A stretch of DNA of 64,000 nucleotides from Balaenoptera acutorostrata (GCF_949987535.1 NC_080070.1:8862016-8926015), one strand, 5' to 3'; positions 48,560 through 60,389 are shown, counted from the stretch's first letter. Made by a program: numbers and translations. The notes: generated from the letters alone by a model not told the origin.

Positions 48560-48905
48560 TAGCAGGTTATTTTGTTTGCATGATTTCTGCCCCTTCCTGA
48601 GCTCCTTGAACACATAAATGAATATATATATATTCATGAATCCCCAGAGCTAAAATGCTCACTGTATGTTTGCTGAATGAACAAATGGACTACGTGTCCT
48701 TCAGTAAGAGCCCTTTGCATGCAGGAGATATGACAAGAGGTACTGGTTGAAGACAGCTCATGAAGGACTCTGAATTTCAAGTTAAGAAGTTTGAACTTCA
48801 TTCAGAAGAAGTTTATGAAGTGAAGGAGTGGCATAATTAGAGATTTCTTGAGAAGGTAAATCTAGCAGCTATGGACTGTAAGTAAAACAGAGACTTGTTA
48901 CAACA
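48560..48905. repeat. L2 LINE fragments in both orientations
   Basis: 48560-48690 matches the plus-strand L2 end ('ccttcctgagctccttgaac', 'gtttgctgaatgaacaaatg'). 48715-48905 resembles the minus-strand interior ('gaagtttgaacttcattcag', 'gaaggagtggcataattag'). Confidence 0.5.
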
Positions 48906-48909
48906 TCCC

Positions 48910-50365
48910 CACAGTAAAGATGTTTATCATGTGCATGTGCAAAATTTTAAGATAAATTTATATTAATTATACTTAGAAACCTGAATTATCTCCACTCAAA
49001 ACCAAAAATCAGAGGGAGACAACTCAGAAGTTCAAATAGGATTAAGCTAGAACTGTTTTATTCCCATTTTGATACTCCATTCCATGATTTATTTCTGAAA
49101 AACTAAACTCATCCAGTCTTATCCTTACCTCAGTAATGTTATGGCCCTTCTCTTTTTTGTCCCCATCTAGCTTTTGCTCCTTTTCTGAATTGCTCTAACA
49201 TACGCCAAGGCTTATTATTGTATATCTCTGAACTCTCCTGCTATGACTATATAAATGGAGAATGCAATCTGATTTTGAGCCAGTCTTAAGTGTTCCTATT
49301 TATATTTCAGCTACTCATGCACAAACTTGATTACGAATTATGTGTTCATAGCCATAGTTAGTGAATCCTCAAAACATACTGCAAGCACATCGTATTTCAC
49401 TCACAGGAACAACAGAATACTGGCTGTCATTGGTGTTTTACGAAGATATATTATTGAACCACAAAAAAAAATCACGAGATGAATGGTAACAGCACTTGCA
49501 CTTCATCCCTGAAGGCATTGTGGCACTGCCAGTTAAACACTGGTGAGCACAACTTAGTTCTGATTTCTAACAGCATTATTGTCACTACTGACAACTCTAC
49601 CTATTATAGGATAAGTGGGTTCTTCCCAGGAAGCCCACAGGGCTAAATTGCATTGCACATTCTGTTCTTATGTACAGCATCTGTGCTTCATTCATTTTTT
49701 TTTCTTTGTCAATTGAACTCAGCATCAGAAAGAGTATTTGCTTATAAACCAAATGCATATATAAAAGTATATCAATGCAAAAAAAAAAACCCAACATAGT
49801 CATTAATATTGCAAATCTCTTCTCAAAACACTAGAAGAGCTTATGAACTCCCAAACACACTTATATTTTAGTGAAATGTTATGTCGTTACCGTAGAAAAC
49901 AGTGCTTCAACCTAATGAATATACAGAGAAAAATTGTATCTATATTAAGACCATTTTTCTCTAATGTGAGTTCCAATATTGGCACCAAATTTGTGTTTTC
50001 ATTTGTTTGTTTTTGCAAGCTACGGTCTCTGGAACATAGCTGAGACAATGGTTGCTTCTCTTAAATCAGTTTACTCTATGCCAGGGATAAAGAAGAGTTA
50101 TTTAATTCAACTTACAAACATTTTATTGGTCTTAATTGGGCTTAGAAATGTGTACTTGGGTGACAGTTCTGTTTAAAAGACGTTGCTCCTCAATACATAT
50201 GACTGGTAGCTTCAAAATCAAAGCATTCTACCATGGTTGTTCATTTTCAAACGATAAGAATGACACAATGACATCAGTTAAAATAACACAAACAAAAACC
50301 AGAGCCACCAAACCTAAACTACAAATGTTAGGCAGGATGGTGACAGTCAGGTGGGATCCACTGCT
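48910..50365. other. Intronic sequence without recognised features
   Basis: No gene or clear repeat seen. Short frames around 49597-50393 have no signature. Confidence 0.4.
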
Positions 50366-50372
50366 GCCTTGC

Positions 50373-50503
50373 AAAGAACCTGCAAATCCTTGATGGAGGG
50401 AATCCAGGGTGAAGCTATCGTACCAGTGAATATATTAGTAATCAAAGACATGATCTGATTTTAAAAGATAGTCATGCGGTTCATAGATGATATGGAGCTA
50501 AAT
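50373..50503 (+). repeat. 131-bp direct repeat, copy A
   Basis: First member of a pair whose second member is at 51779-51909. The opening 35 bases are identical between copies (AAAGAACCTGCAAATCCTTG and onward) and the rest is diverged but alignable without gaps. Whether this is an unnamed repeat family or a local duplication is unknown. Confidence 0.75.
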
Positions 50504-50929
50504 ACGTAGGTATGTCAGGGCTTCTGCAGGCTGGGAGTGGGCCAGAAAGCAGAACATAGGCTTCCAAAGACAGGCCCAGTGGCATGTGAAACCCCAGAGT
50601 ATGCCCTTCCCTAGTTCAAGGTAAGCCAGGGTCCAAGCAATGTGTAAGGAAGAAGACCAGATGAAAAGGGAAGTGTCCTGGAGGCCTCTCTCTAAGGCCT
50701 ACAAATCACATGGCCTTTTATGTACTATGCTTCCAACCCCAGATAACTTGTTAACACACGTAAGCAAATGGAAGCATATTAAAAGATAAGTCACTCAGAT
50801 GGTGAATGGATTTGGATGACACCACTTGAAGAAACTGGGAGCATGTGGCAGTAGAAAAGTCAGAAGATGGAAACACAGTAGTTGTATTCAAATATCTATT
50901 CTTTCTACCCCTTGAAGACAAATGTGAAT

Positions 50930-51340
50930 TGAACTTAATCCCTGCCCTCCAGTGCTCACTTGTGAGGAATAAACATATGTAAATACATAACCTGAATTAG
51001 AATTCAGTACTAGAGTTAGATGAGATACCAGTGTCCAAGGTAGTTGGGGAAGATTCACAGAAGAGGTAACATTTGGCGGGGGGGGGGGGGGGGGGGGGGC
51101 GGGGGCGTGTCAGAGAGGGTAAGTGGCAGTTTGTTAGATGGAGAAGGGTTATGAAACTCTAGGATGAGGGAAGAGTAAAGTCAAATAATAGAGCTGTGAA
51201 GAAGCAGGTGTGCATTTGGGAATAGTGTGTGCACTCTGGCTAACGATCAGGGTGCCTGGGCCAGAGGGAGACTTGGGAGATAGGTGATGCTGGACTTGCG
51301 CTTGGACCAGAATGTGAATGACTGAGTGCCACATAAAGAC
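50930..51340 (-). repeat. L2-like LINE relic, minus strand, split by a poly-G tract
   Basis: 'cttaatccctgccctccagtg' and 'attcacagaagaggtaacat' fit the reverse-complemented L2 3' region. Low identity. Confidence 0.42.
51078..51105 (+). repeat. Poly-G tract (G22-C-G5)
   Basis: Twenty-two G, one C, five G. A strong G-quadruplex candidate and a place where the assembled length may be unreliable. Confidence 0.85.
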
Positions 51341-51778
51341 ATCTGGGCCTTGCGCCATAGAATCTGAGAAAGTCTTAGAAGTTGCTTGAATTTGTTTAAT
51401 GAAATCAATAATCTTAATGAAGCTGGAGTTAAATGGAGAGAAAAAAAAAATCCACTCTTACTCCTGCTGTTTCTCAAGTGAATGATATTTTAAAGGAACA
51501 TTAACTTACTTAGTAGCTAAGACAAGGATCTATTCAATTTAACAAGGTGTTATCATGATCTAGGCAAGTTGTTCTTTCATGAAACGACTTAAAATTCTAT
51601 TTTAAAAACTGAAGTTCTACGTTTGATAATGTTACTCAAAATGTAATGAGCTGGCAGAGATACAAGGTCTTCTACAAGTCCAAAGGAGCTGATTTCTGAA
51701 AAACCAAGCTATAAAAAGCAGTTCTATTTCAGTCTTTGCTGGGGGCCTCCTAAGAGGAAGAGAAGAGCCCTGCAGTGA

Positions 51779-51909
51779 AAAGAACCTGCAAATCCTTGAT
51801 GGAGGGAATCCAGAATGAAGCTGCCATCCCATCAAACACCTTAGTGATAAAAGAAATTATCTGATTTTAAAATATAGTCACCCAATTCATAGATCATACC
51901 GAACAAAAT
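51779..51909 (+). repeat. 131-bp direct repeat, copy B
   Basis: Second member of the pair described at 50373-50503, same orientation and same length, 1.4 kb apart. It includes the shared 'gaagct' and 'atctgattttaaaa' blocks. Confidence 0.75.
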
Positions 51910-51914
51910 GAGTA

Positions 51915-52690
51915 AAAACACCCTCCTGTGGTGTCTGCCCTTCTCATCTATGGGACATGAGGAGCCAGAAAAGAATTTCTGTTAAAGAAGAAGGCTTCTA
52001 ACAGACCTGTAAATACAAGCTTGCATTTACATGATTTTGAGTACCAGTATAATTGAGCTTTCTAGGCTACATAAGGAATCATTATTTTTCTCAGACTCTG
52101 GAAAGACTGGTCCTGTTGTTATGAAAAACCCTTGAAATAAGGGTCAGTTAAAGAGTTTACTCTGAAAAACAATGATAAATATCCATGATGATGGAAATGT
52201 TAAGTTAAAACAAGGAGATGCCTAAACCCAAAATGTTTTATTAATTGGAAATGAGTGTCTTTGGGGGGAAAAAATGCATAGAGAAGCTTGTGTTTGTCAC
52301 TGTGTCTGTCTAGTACTACCCCCTTCCAAAACAGACTTCACCCCGAGTTCGCGCTGAGGGGCGGCCATAGACGGCCATGTTTATACATCATGAGCTTGCA
52401 TCGCGGCAGACAGACCAAAAGCCCGCCACTTCTACGTCTGGCAAACAGGGCCACCACGATGTAGAGCCTGAAGAAGGCACCAGTCACATTTTTTTCTACT
52501 TAAATGATCTCCCTGGAGTTAGGCATTCCTCAGCCCAGGCTGCCCATTGACATTACCCTACTGAAAATGGCTTACCAAAAATGATTTTGCACATAAAGCT
52601 ATCCCCCGTCAAAGATTCCTGGAATCTGACCAGATTCAAAGAGACCACTTACCCGAGGCATTCCAGCTGAAAGAAGCAGACCTAAAACCT
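51915..52690. other. Intronic sequence with a small CpG-bearing patch
   Basis: No gene. The patch at 52340-52460 carries two CGGCCAT words (52362-52368 and 52372-52378) 10 bp apart, YY1-like on the minus strand. No interspersed repeat was recognised. Confidence 0.4.
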
Positions 52691-52694
52691 GTAA

Positions 52695-52868
52695 TACATA
52701 CATTTGAGCCTTTTACAGGAGTAGCCTGTGAATCACAAGTGCTGCAATCACCCAGGTCATTTGTGTGAAATGCAAACTCTTAGCCTGTACCCTGAGAGGT
52801 TCTAATTCCCGAGGTCTACGGTGAGGCCTGTGGGTCACGATGAACAGCCAGGGCTGAGATCCATTGCT
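52695..52868. repeat. MER5-like hAT relic
   Basis: 'gctgcaatcacccaggtcat', 'aaatgcaaactcttagcct', 'gagaggttctaattcccgag' and 'tgaggcctgtgggtcacg' resemble MER5A-type sequence. Diverged. Confidence 0.5.
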
Positions 52869-52871
52869 GGA

Positions 52872-53141
52872 GCAGTGCCATCCCATAGAAACATCAAGCA
52901 AGCCACAAAGACAAGGCACATTCGCAAGTTTAGATTTTCTGGTAGCCACACTTAATAAAAGGATAAACTGGTGGCTTAATTTTAACAATATATTTAATTT
53001 AACACAATATATCCAAAACACTCTTTTAACATGCAATGAATATGAAAAAGTTACTAGTGAGATATACTGCACTCTTTTTTTTTCATAGGAAGTCTTTGAG
53101 TTTTTCAAGCACTCCATAGACACATGTGGCCAGCACTAACA
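52872..53141 (+). repeat. Non-autonomous DNA transposon relic with CACATGTGGC terminus
   Basis: 'gccatcccatagaaacatc', 'attttctggtagccacact', 'tatttaatttaacacaatat' and 'gacacatgtggccagcac' follow a common mammalian DNA-transposon family whose ends carry AGCCACATGTGGC. Family name not assigned. Confidence 0.6.
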
Positions 53142-53309
53142 TAATGCACAGCACAGACAGAGAAGGAAGTTGGGATTTTCTGCTTTCATTAAAGCTATTG
53201 TGAGTCCTAAACCAGCCCCAGGCTTGAGTTACCAGGCTACATTGGTCTTTGTTATTCTTCCCTCTTAACCCCATGGCCTGAAACTCCATATCCCTCATCC
53301 CTACCACTT

Positions 53310-53650
53310 TTACCTACTAAATTCCTATCTGTCCTTAAATTTCAGCTCAAATAGAACTTCCTCTTGCTTGGTTGCCCTAGCCCCTCTCATCCCCCAACCC
53401 TGACACCACGAAAAGCCAAATAAACATAGCAAACAAGAATGTAAACAAAACCCTGGGTACCTAGTTTCATGTTTCCTTGTTATATACTCTCAGAACACTG
53501 TGTATCTTTCATAACACTGTCACGGTTGGCTATATATTTATTCCTGTGGTTGATAATTATTGACTGGCTCCTTCTCCCCGAGGGATGGTACTGGATCTGT
53601 ATCCTGCAGAGAATGTATATTCAAAATAATTATGTCGAATAGGCAAATGA
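53310..53650 (+). repeat. L2 LINE 3' part
   Basis: 'atttcagctcaaatagaac', 'ttcctcttgcttggttgccc', 'aacactgtgtatctttcata' and 'gaatgtatattcaaaataat' fit the L2 3' end in plus orientation. Confidence 0.65.
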
Positions 53651-53683
53651 ATTCCTAGTTCTTGAATTGAGCCTTGAAAGATT

Positions 53684-53696
<13 letters not shown>

Positions 53697-53722
<26 letters not shown>
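53697..53722. repeat. (AC)13 microsatellite
   Basis: Uninterrupted AC run; probably polymorphic. Confidence 0.95.
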
Positions 53723-53724
<2 letters not shown>

Positions 53725-54489
53725 TATTTCTTTTCCAAACCTTAAGGGCCAGAGGGAAATTTAATATGAGGCTAACTAAGCTCACTTACGGGACCACCAT
53801 GAGACTGGATATTGCTAGGAGTTTTCTTCTAGGGAGGGAAGCCAGGTAACATTCATTTCTGGTAAATCACCTCATGAGATCTCAGAAAATAAGGGACCTG
53901 AGCCTTGAAGGGTCTAGTAATTTGTAGTGAGTTTTTTCTCATTCTAAATAAAGATTCTACCTTATACTTAATTTTGTATTTGTAATTCGGTATTCCTTTT
54001 TTGTAAAGAGTTCCCCCAACTCCAAATTGTATGACGCCTCATGTTCCACAAAGCATGGGTCTACCCCTGCAGAGAACATAAAAGCTTTAATCCTTTGATC
54101 ATTTTGTATATTAGGAAAAAATTCAATCCTTTTCCAAAAATTTGGATTCTAATGCTTTGAATTGTAATGACTTTTCTTATCAAAGTGAAGGGTCAGCACC
54201 AAGGAGGCTACATACAGGTTAATGTTGCCAGATTTCAGGGGAGAGTGAAGGGGTGAGTGCATGGGGAGGGGTGCATCCCACTGCTTCTTACACAGCCCTA
54301 AATACCATTCTGTGAAGACCGGAAAGACCACAGGGCTGACACCAGATTTTCCTTGGGCAAATTGTACTCTCCTTCATTAGGTTAACTTCACTAGTTAGAA
54401 CTGAAGATTGGGGGGCTAGGGAAATGAAGATTTGTATAATCTAAAACATATTCAGCAAATACAAAATTTAGGGGAGTACTATCAAAAAT

Positions 54490-54750
54490 TAAGTGCAGCT
54501 TGCATGGTATTCACTCGTTCACACAATAAGTGAATTCCTATGAAATACAAACAGTATGGTAAGTGCTGGGGGTATAATAGGAGGCGAATGGATCCCGTCC
54601 CTGCCCTCAGCAAGTCTAGAGTCAGAGAAAGCATCACTATTACAGGAGTTCAGAACAACAACAGAATGATAACCCTGGTTGGTGTGGTTAGGTAAGGCTT
54701 TATATAGAGGGTAAATCTTGAAATGTATCTGCAAGGAGAGGAAAAATGTG
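54490..54750 (-). repeat. L2 LINE fragment, minus strand
   Basis: 'gtaagtgctgggggtataat', 'ccgtccctgccctcagcaag' and 'taaggctttatatagagggt' match the reverse-complemented L2 end. Confidence 0.55.
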
Positions 54751-54908
54751 TACAGTAAACATGAAAGGAAACAAGATCCTAGGGGAGGACATCACCATCA
54801 GAATTAAATTAATAAAATAATCTTACCATTTTCTCTATCATTCATTGTGTGTCATCCAATGACACCAAATCATAGGACATCATTTATAATGTTTCTATTA
54901 CCTTTATT

Positions 54909-55225
54909 TTTTTTATTTTTTATTTTTTAAAAGATTGATTGACTGATTGATTGATTGATTGATTGCTATGTTGGGTCTTCGTTTCTGTGTGAGGGCTTTC
55001 TCTAGTTGCGGCGAGCGGGGGCCACTCTTCATCGCGGTGCGCGGGCCTCTCACTGTCGTGGCCTCTCTTGTTGCGGAGCACAGGCTCCAGACGCGCAGGC
55101 TCAGTAGTTGTGGCTCACGGGCCTAGTTGCTCCACGGCATGTGGGATCTTCCCAGACCAGGGCTCGAACCCGTGTCCCCTGCATTGGCAGGCAGATTCTC
55201 AACCACTGCGCCACCAGGGAAGCCC
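54909..55225 (-). mobile_element. CHR-type SINE, copy 8, minus strand
   Basis: T-rich tail with (GATT)n, then the antisense body and tRNA-like head. Target duplication CTATTACCTTTATT at 54895-54908 and CTATTACTTTTATT at 55226-55239, one mismatch. CpG-rich. The 75-codon plus-strand frame is SINE. Confidence 0.95.
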
Positions 55226-55239
55226 CTATTACTTTTATT

Positions 55240-57940
55240 GTTATCTTTTGAATGTCCATGCTTTTTTTTTTAACTTTATTTGTTGCGATTTTTGAAATAT
55301 TACAGGAATATGTAATGTTCCTAGACTTAATAAATATAATTTTTATAGCAGGAATAGGCTTAGCAATGTATAAAGCATGCTGCCTGGACTACCATAAGGC
55401 ACACATTTATTCGAAATAAACTTCATCTCTTCTTCTCTTGGCCTGATTAACAGGAACCTGGGATTGAGATGAGCAGGAAAGTCAGGAGGCCATGGAAAAT
55501 CTGCTGTTGAAAGTGAAGCTTAAGTAGAGATGAGTTTGATGTGTAGCCTTCCATGCCCCTGTTAATCCTCACTGTTAAGTTGCTTTAATTTCAAATCATC
55601 TCTTCTTTTTACCATTTAACCATCATGCTATCCTAGACTGCTGAATAGCTTTTGCTGGAGAAAATGAAATAGCTATTCTCTAACCTTTAGAGATGTAACA
55701 AACAAAAAAAACAGATAAGTTAGAAACTTAAATAAAGAACTAAAGTTAGAAACTGAATCTTGCTTGTGATAAATGACTTAATAAAAGAGAGTAAAAAAAA
55801 CAACTGTTATTAACTACTCCCAGACTCCCAGTTCTGCCATAAAAATAATAATTAAATCCAACAATAGGTTCAAAATCCCATTTTGTTCACTGTAATAATA
55901 GATAGGGTTTTAAAATCATTTTTATGAAAGCACAAATTTCTCAGTGAATAGAACGCTGCAGAATTGCTCTTAGGCTGCAGAAGTATCCTAGCAGGACTCT
56001 GTTCTTTGTAGTACTGGTCTCAGAGCACTCAGATACTTGGAGCTCCTGCAGCAAGGAGATGGTTACCTATCAAAGACCCCAGTGCTGCTTCACCTGCCCG
56101 GGTCCCTCAGGATGATACATCATGCAGGAAAATGACTAAATCAGGCCTCTACAACTTTTTTGTACAATTGAAAATTTTAAAAAGGTGGCCTACTGGCCTC
56201 ATAACTTGGTCAATTTAAAACACATTTGTGAACACTAGAAAGTAGTGACCCTTATTCTGGGTGTTCACAGCCCTGCTTGGCAGGGGCTCAATTTCAACTC
56301 TCGCTTACCCCTTACCAGAGAGTTCTTGTGCAGTGAACTACCTGTGCAACTGTAAGGGTGAACTCAGTCTCAATTGCCTAAGAGATGGTGCCCTTTCTAT
56401 AAGCCAAGACATGTCTCCTCAGAAGTTTATTGCACTTTGCAGAATTCTCAATAAATGATAACCTTCCTTCTATCTAGAATTTGAAACCTCTGTCTAGAAA
56501 ATGCAGAGTTTCTTTATTTTTCTGGATCTCAAGATGTCTCAGAACTGCTTAGGAGCAATGGCATAATCAAGCAGGGGGACGTTGTTGAATCTATAGCTCT
56601 CTTGAGGTTCTGATGCTCTAACATGTCCTGCTTCAGGCTGCCATGCGATTGTGATTGGCATTTTTGCGATTCCTGCTGTAAAGGTTCTTGCAGCTGTAAG
56701 GGTTCTGTGCAACTGCTCCAGGCTGGCCACTTTGGAAGTTCCCCAGGTATAAGTCTGGTGGTCTGACCTGTGCTGGTGGGAACCAGTGAGTGATGGCTGC
56801 TCTTCCCGTGGCTCATCCACCCCTGTTTGGCATTCCTTGTCCACAATCCCTCAACTTCTTAAAATGTTTTCCCTCCCCACTTTAAATTGTGGGATCTTTT
56901 TTCCCCCTCCCCACCTCATCCTACCATTCTGCTCAACTTTGTCATGGAGGAGAACGGACAAAAAAAAAAATCCTCATTTACGCTAAGTATTTGTATTTCA
57001 AAAGTTGCTTAAAAATACTTCCTACAATAAATATCTAGTTGTAAAATTCCATGCTTCTTTGGGCAAACAGTTTTGGATGAGAGTGCTTTTCCTAAGAGCC
57101 TCATATAACAATATGAAAGCAAGAGAAGATTCAGGCTCTGCCCGAGGTCTCTCTTATTTTGTGTAATCATCTTACATGTCTCTACTTCCTCTGCTTCTAT
57201 TTTCCTTAACTTTAGCCTTTTAAAAATAGAGTAGGTTCACCCCACATCTGTCTGTCCCTGTCATATAAATGTCAACCAAATAAAGCAAATTCATTGCTTA
57301 TATCTATAAAGCTTCCCAGGTTGGAATCCAGAGGGCTTCACTGACCTCTGGGATCAGGTTTGCTAGATGCTATATCTCCAAAGACTCAAACAAATACACA
57401 CACTCTCTCTCCCTTGTATGTCTTACTTGCAAACTGTTTTTTCATTTTATTCAAAGTGATTCCCCAAAGAATGAAACAGATTTAAGATTTTTTTTAGGGG
57501 GATAGAGAAATGAGAGAAAAGGTCATTTAAATATCAAAGTATCCATATGTATGACTCAAGCTAAATTGAAGGAACTGTGTGTATTGGTTTCTATACTGTA
57601 ACAGCATGAGGCCCCTTAGCCTAATTCACTCCTTCTGGGTACAGCACCTTCAGAGTGAAGGAAATAAAAAGATATTGGAAAAAACATACCATAATGTCAC
57701 TCTAACACTATTTAATACTATGTATAAGTCAAAATATTTCAGGTAAATCTTTGATCTGGTCCAAAGAAAGGTAGTAGATAAATTATAATGGAATCCTGAC
57801 ATGTTCCTGTAGTTAAGTTTGTTTTTTCTTTAAGGAGGAACAATGCTTACTTATACCAGTGGTTAAAAATAGACAATTTTTGATTTAAACTATTACTTGT
57901 TAGAAGACTTCACAGACTCCCAGATAATCACTATAGTCAG
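55240..57940. other. Intronic sequence without recognised genes
   Basis: AT-rich. Two overlapping minus-strand open frames (105 and 101 codons, 56529-56846) in different frames have no domain and no splice context. I cannot name a repeat here. Confidence 0.4.
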
Positions 57941-57944
57941 AAGC

Positions 57945-57992
57945 TATTTATATTTATATTTTTTATATTTATATTTTTTATATTTATATTTT
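57945..57992. repeat. Tandem repeat, three copies of a 16-bp AT unit
   Basis: Unit close to TTTATATTTATATTTT repeated about three times. Confidence 0.85.
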
Positions 57993-58071
57993 AACTAACT
58001 CATTGCAATATTCGGTTCATTTCCTAGTGTTTGTTCCTCTGAGGACACCGTCTGTAGAAAGTTACTGCCTA

Positions 58072-58438
58072 TATTAGTTTGCTGGGGCTGCCATAACAAA
58101 ATACACACACTTAAACAATAAAAATTAATTTTCTCACAGTTGTGGAGGCTAGAAGTCCAAGACCAACTTTGGTTTTTTCTGAGGCCTCTCTCCTTGACTC
58201 GCAGATGGCTGCCCCCAGGCTGTGTCCTCACACCATCCTCCCTGTGTGTGTCTATGTCCTAATCTCTTCTTATAAGGACACAGTCATATTGGATTAGGGC
58301 CACCCTGAAATCCCCATTTTAATTTAATTTAATTACCTCTTTAAAGACTCTGTAGCTCCAAATACTGTCACATTCTGAGGTACTAGGGGTTAGGATTTCA
58401 ATATACAAATTTGGGGGGGACAAAATTCAGCCAAAACA
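58072..58438 (-). mobile_element. MLT1-type MaLR LTR, minus strand
   Basis: Reverse complement of the MLT1 order: 'tattagtttgctggggctgc', 'ttctcacagttgtggaggc', 'gaggcctctctccttgactc', 'cttcttataaggacacagtc', 'tattggattagggccaccc', 'aattacctctttaaagactc' and 'ggactaaaattcagcc'-like end. Sense orientation relative to CNTNAP2. Confidence 0.87.
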
Positions 58439-58649
58439 CTGTCTTATACTTAGTTCCTTTCTAATGCTTAAGGTTCTATTTTCAGTCATTCCCCAATCTT
58501 CTCTCCAAATGAAATCAGTGCAGTGTTTTAAACGTTTCAAACTGAGTCATAAGATTCTTAACATACTCCACATTCACTATCACTACCCTCCTCTGAATTT
58601 AGCTTAAGTCTTACACATTCTTTTTGGGTCGTGGTCCTTAAGAACAGTC

Positions 58650-58760
58650 TGCATATTACAATAAAATACTATTATCTTTTCTTTGTAACTTTTGCTTGGC
58701 TCCTAACACAGTGCCTTGCTCATATTAAGCACTCAAAAATCTTTAAATAGGATGAGTAGA
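58650..58760 (+). repeat. L2/MIR 3' end fragment
   Basis: 'cctaacacagtgccttgctc' and 'atattaagcactcaaaaatc' are the shared MIR/L2 3' terminus. Confidence 0.5.
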
Positions 58761-59282
58761 AGAAATTTTATTATTATACATGGCTTTAATAATAAGTGTT
58801 ATAATCCTGACTTATGTCCAGCTTCTGGTTAATTATGACTCTCAAATCATCTCCTGCTTTTCCAGCAACTAACTAATCATTTTTATTTGAACAGATGCTT
58901 ACCCATCTGTGGTTCATCAAAACCTTTCAAAATCATTGTCCATTGTTACAAAATTCTAGGTAACTGAGATTTTCAAACTTGAAGATTTAAAGCAATTGGT
59001 TCTCATCATACCCTACATTTTTAATATTAGCCTCAGCTAACCATTTTTGCATCACTGAATATTTATGAATTACTTTTCCATTTTTTTCCCTAATGAATAT
59101 AATTTTAAAACACCACTTGAACATCATTAGTGCTGAAAGGTCACTTCTCTGACCTACAGATCAAAAAATGCAATAGGAGAAGTTGTTCTGGGTGACAGTA
59201 AGACTTCTGTTTCTATCCCCTTACCACTTGACAAGAGCCAATATGGAGAAATTTCTTCTCTAGAGCTTCAAAATATTGGGAC

Positions 59283-59450
59283 CAGCCCTAGCTGCACAAC
59301 ATGAGTGCGGAGACTTTTAGAAATGCAAAAACCCAGGAATTGTCTTAGACCTTTTGAATCAGAATGCCTGGGGGTAGAGAGAGTATGTTTGAAGCTGAAA
59401 TGGCAGTTTTGATGCACAGTCAGAGCTGAGAACTTTTGCTCAACAAAGAA
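59283..59450. repeat. MER5A-like hAT relic
   Basis: 'gagacttttagaaatgcaaa', 'ttttgaatcagaatgcctgg' and 'ttttgatgcacagtcagagc' match MER5A. No duplication seen. Confidence 0.6.
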
Positions 59451-59451
59451 A

Positions 59452-59592
59452 TAAGGAACTGGTCCTTACATGTACATTGCACATTGGAATCACCTGGGGA
59501 GCCTTAAAGCAAGCTGCTGCCTGGGTTTCACCCCACTGCCTGGGCATCAGGATATTTAAAACTTCCCAAGTGCTTCTAATGTGAAACCAAAA
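59452..59592. repeat. MER5A-like hAT relic, second copy
   Basis: 'cattggaatcacctggggag', 'ctgcctgggtttcacccc' and 'ttcccaagtgcttctaatg' match MER5-type sequence. Immediately adjacent to the previous relic. Confidence 0.65.
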
Positions 59593-59748
59593 GGACACAC
59601 TAATGAGAAATTAGAAGGGCATTACTAGTTATATATTTTTAAAATATATTTGAAAGTTAAAATTATAACACTAGGACTGATTCTGAATAGCATGTTTATT
59701 ACAAACGGTTCAGTATGACTTGCCAGAGACTGTAAAACATGGGCACAG

Positions 59749-60382
59749 CAGTGGTTCTCGGCTCTTAAAGTGTAGCTGCTTTAGATCAGAATCCCCTGGA
59801 AGGCTTATTATAACACAGATTGCTGGACCCAACTCCAGTTTCTTTTTTTTTTAAATTTTTATTGAAATACAGTTGATTCACAATGTTGTGTTAGTTTCAG
59901 GTGTACATCAAAGTGACTCAGATATATATATATATTTTTTTCTTTTTTAGAATCTTTTCCATTATAGGTTATTACAAGATACTGAGTATAGTTCCCTGTG
60001 CTATACAGTAGGTTCTTGTTGTTTACCTATTTTATATATAGTAGTGGGTGTCTGTTAATCCCAAACTCTTAATTTATCCCTCCCCCCGCTTTCCCCTTTG
60101 GTAGCCATAAATTTGTGTTCTATGTCTGTGAGTCTACTTCTGTTTTTTAAATAAGTTCATTTGTATTGTTTTTTTTTTTAGATTCCATATATAAGCGATA
60201 CATATTTGTCACCATTTGCAGCAACATGGATGGACCTAGAGGTTATCATACTGAGTGAAGTAAGCCAACTCCAGTTTCTGATTCACTCATTCTGGGGTGG
60301 TGCCCAAGAAGTTACATTTTTTACAAGTTGCAGGGTAGTATGGATGCTGCTGGTCCAGGGACCACACTCTGAGTTTCTACTT
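59749..60382 (+). mobile_element. MER5A element split by an L1 insertion
   Basis: The left half starts CAGTGGTTCTCGGC and reaches 'gctggacccaactccagttt'. The right half resumes at 60280 with 'gattcactcattctggggtg' and runs through 'gctgctggtccagggaccac' to the eroded terminus. The two halves join in register once the L1 and one copy of its duplication are removed. Confidence 0.88.
59844..60264 (-). mobile_element. 5'-truncated artiodactyl L1, minus strand
   Basis: Poly-T at the left marks a minus-strand insertion. Contains the complemented artiodactyl L1 3' UTR ('cagttgattcacaatgttgt', 'ctgtgctatacagtaggttc') and the end of ORF2 ('acatggatggacctagagg', 'tactgagtgaagtaagcc'). A perfect 15-bp target duplication CCAACTCCAGTTTCT lies at 59829-59843 and 60265-60279. 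About 420 bp, inactive. In sense orientation relative to CNTNAP2. Confidence 0.94.
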
Positions 60383-60389
60383 CCATAGG

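Noticed and set aside
56529..56846. 105- and 101-codon minus-strand frames overlapping in different frames
   Set aside because: No domain, Ser/Gln-rich composition, two frames open at once, and no splice or poly(A) context.
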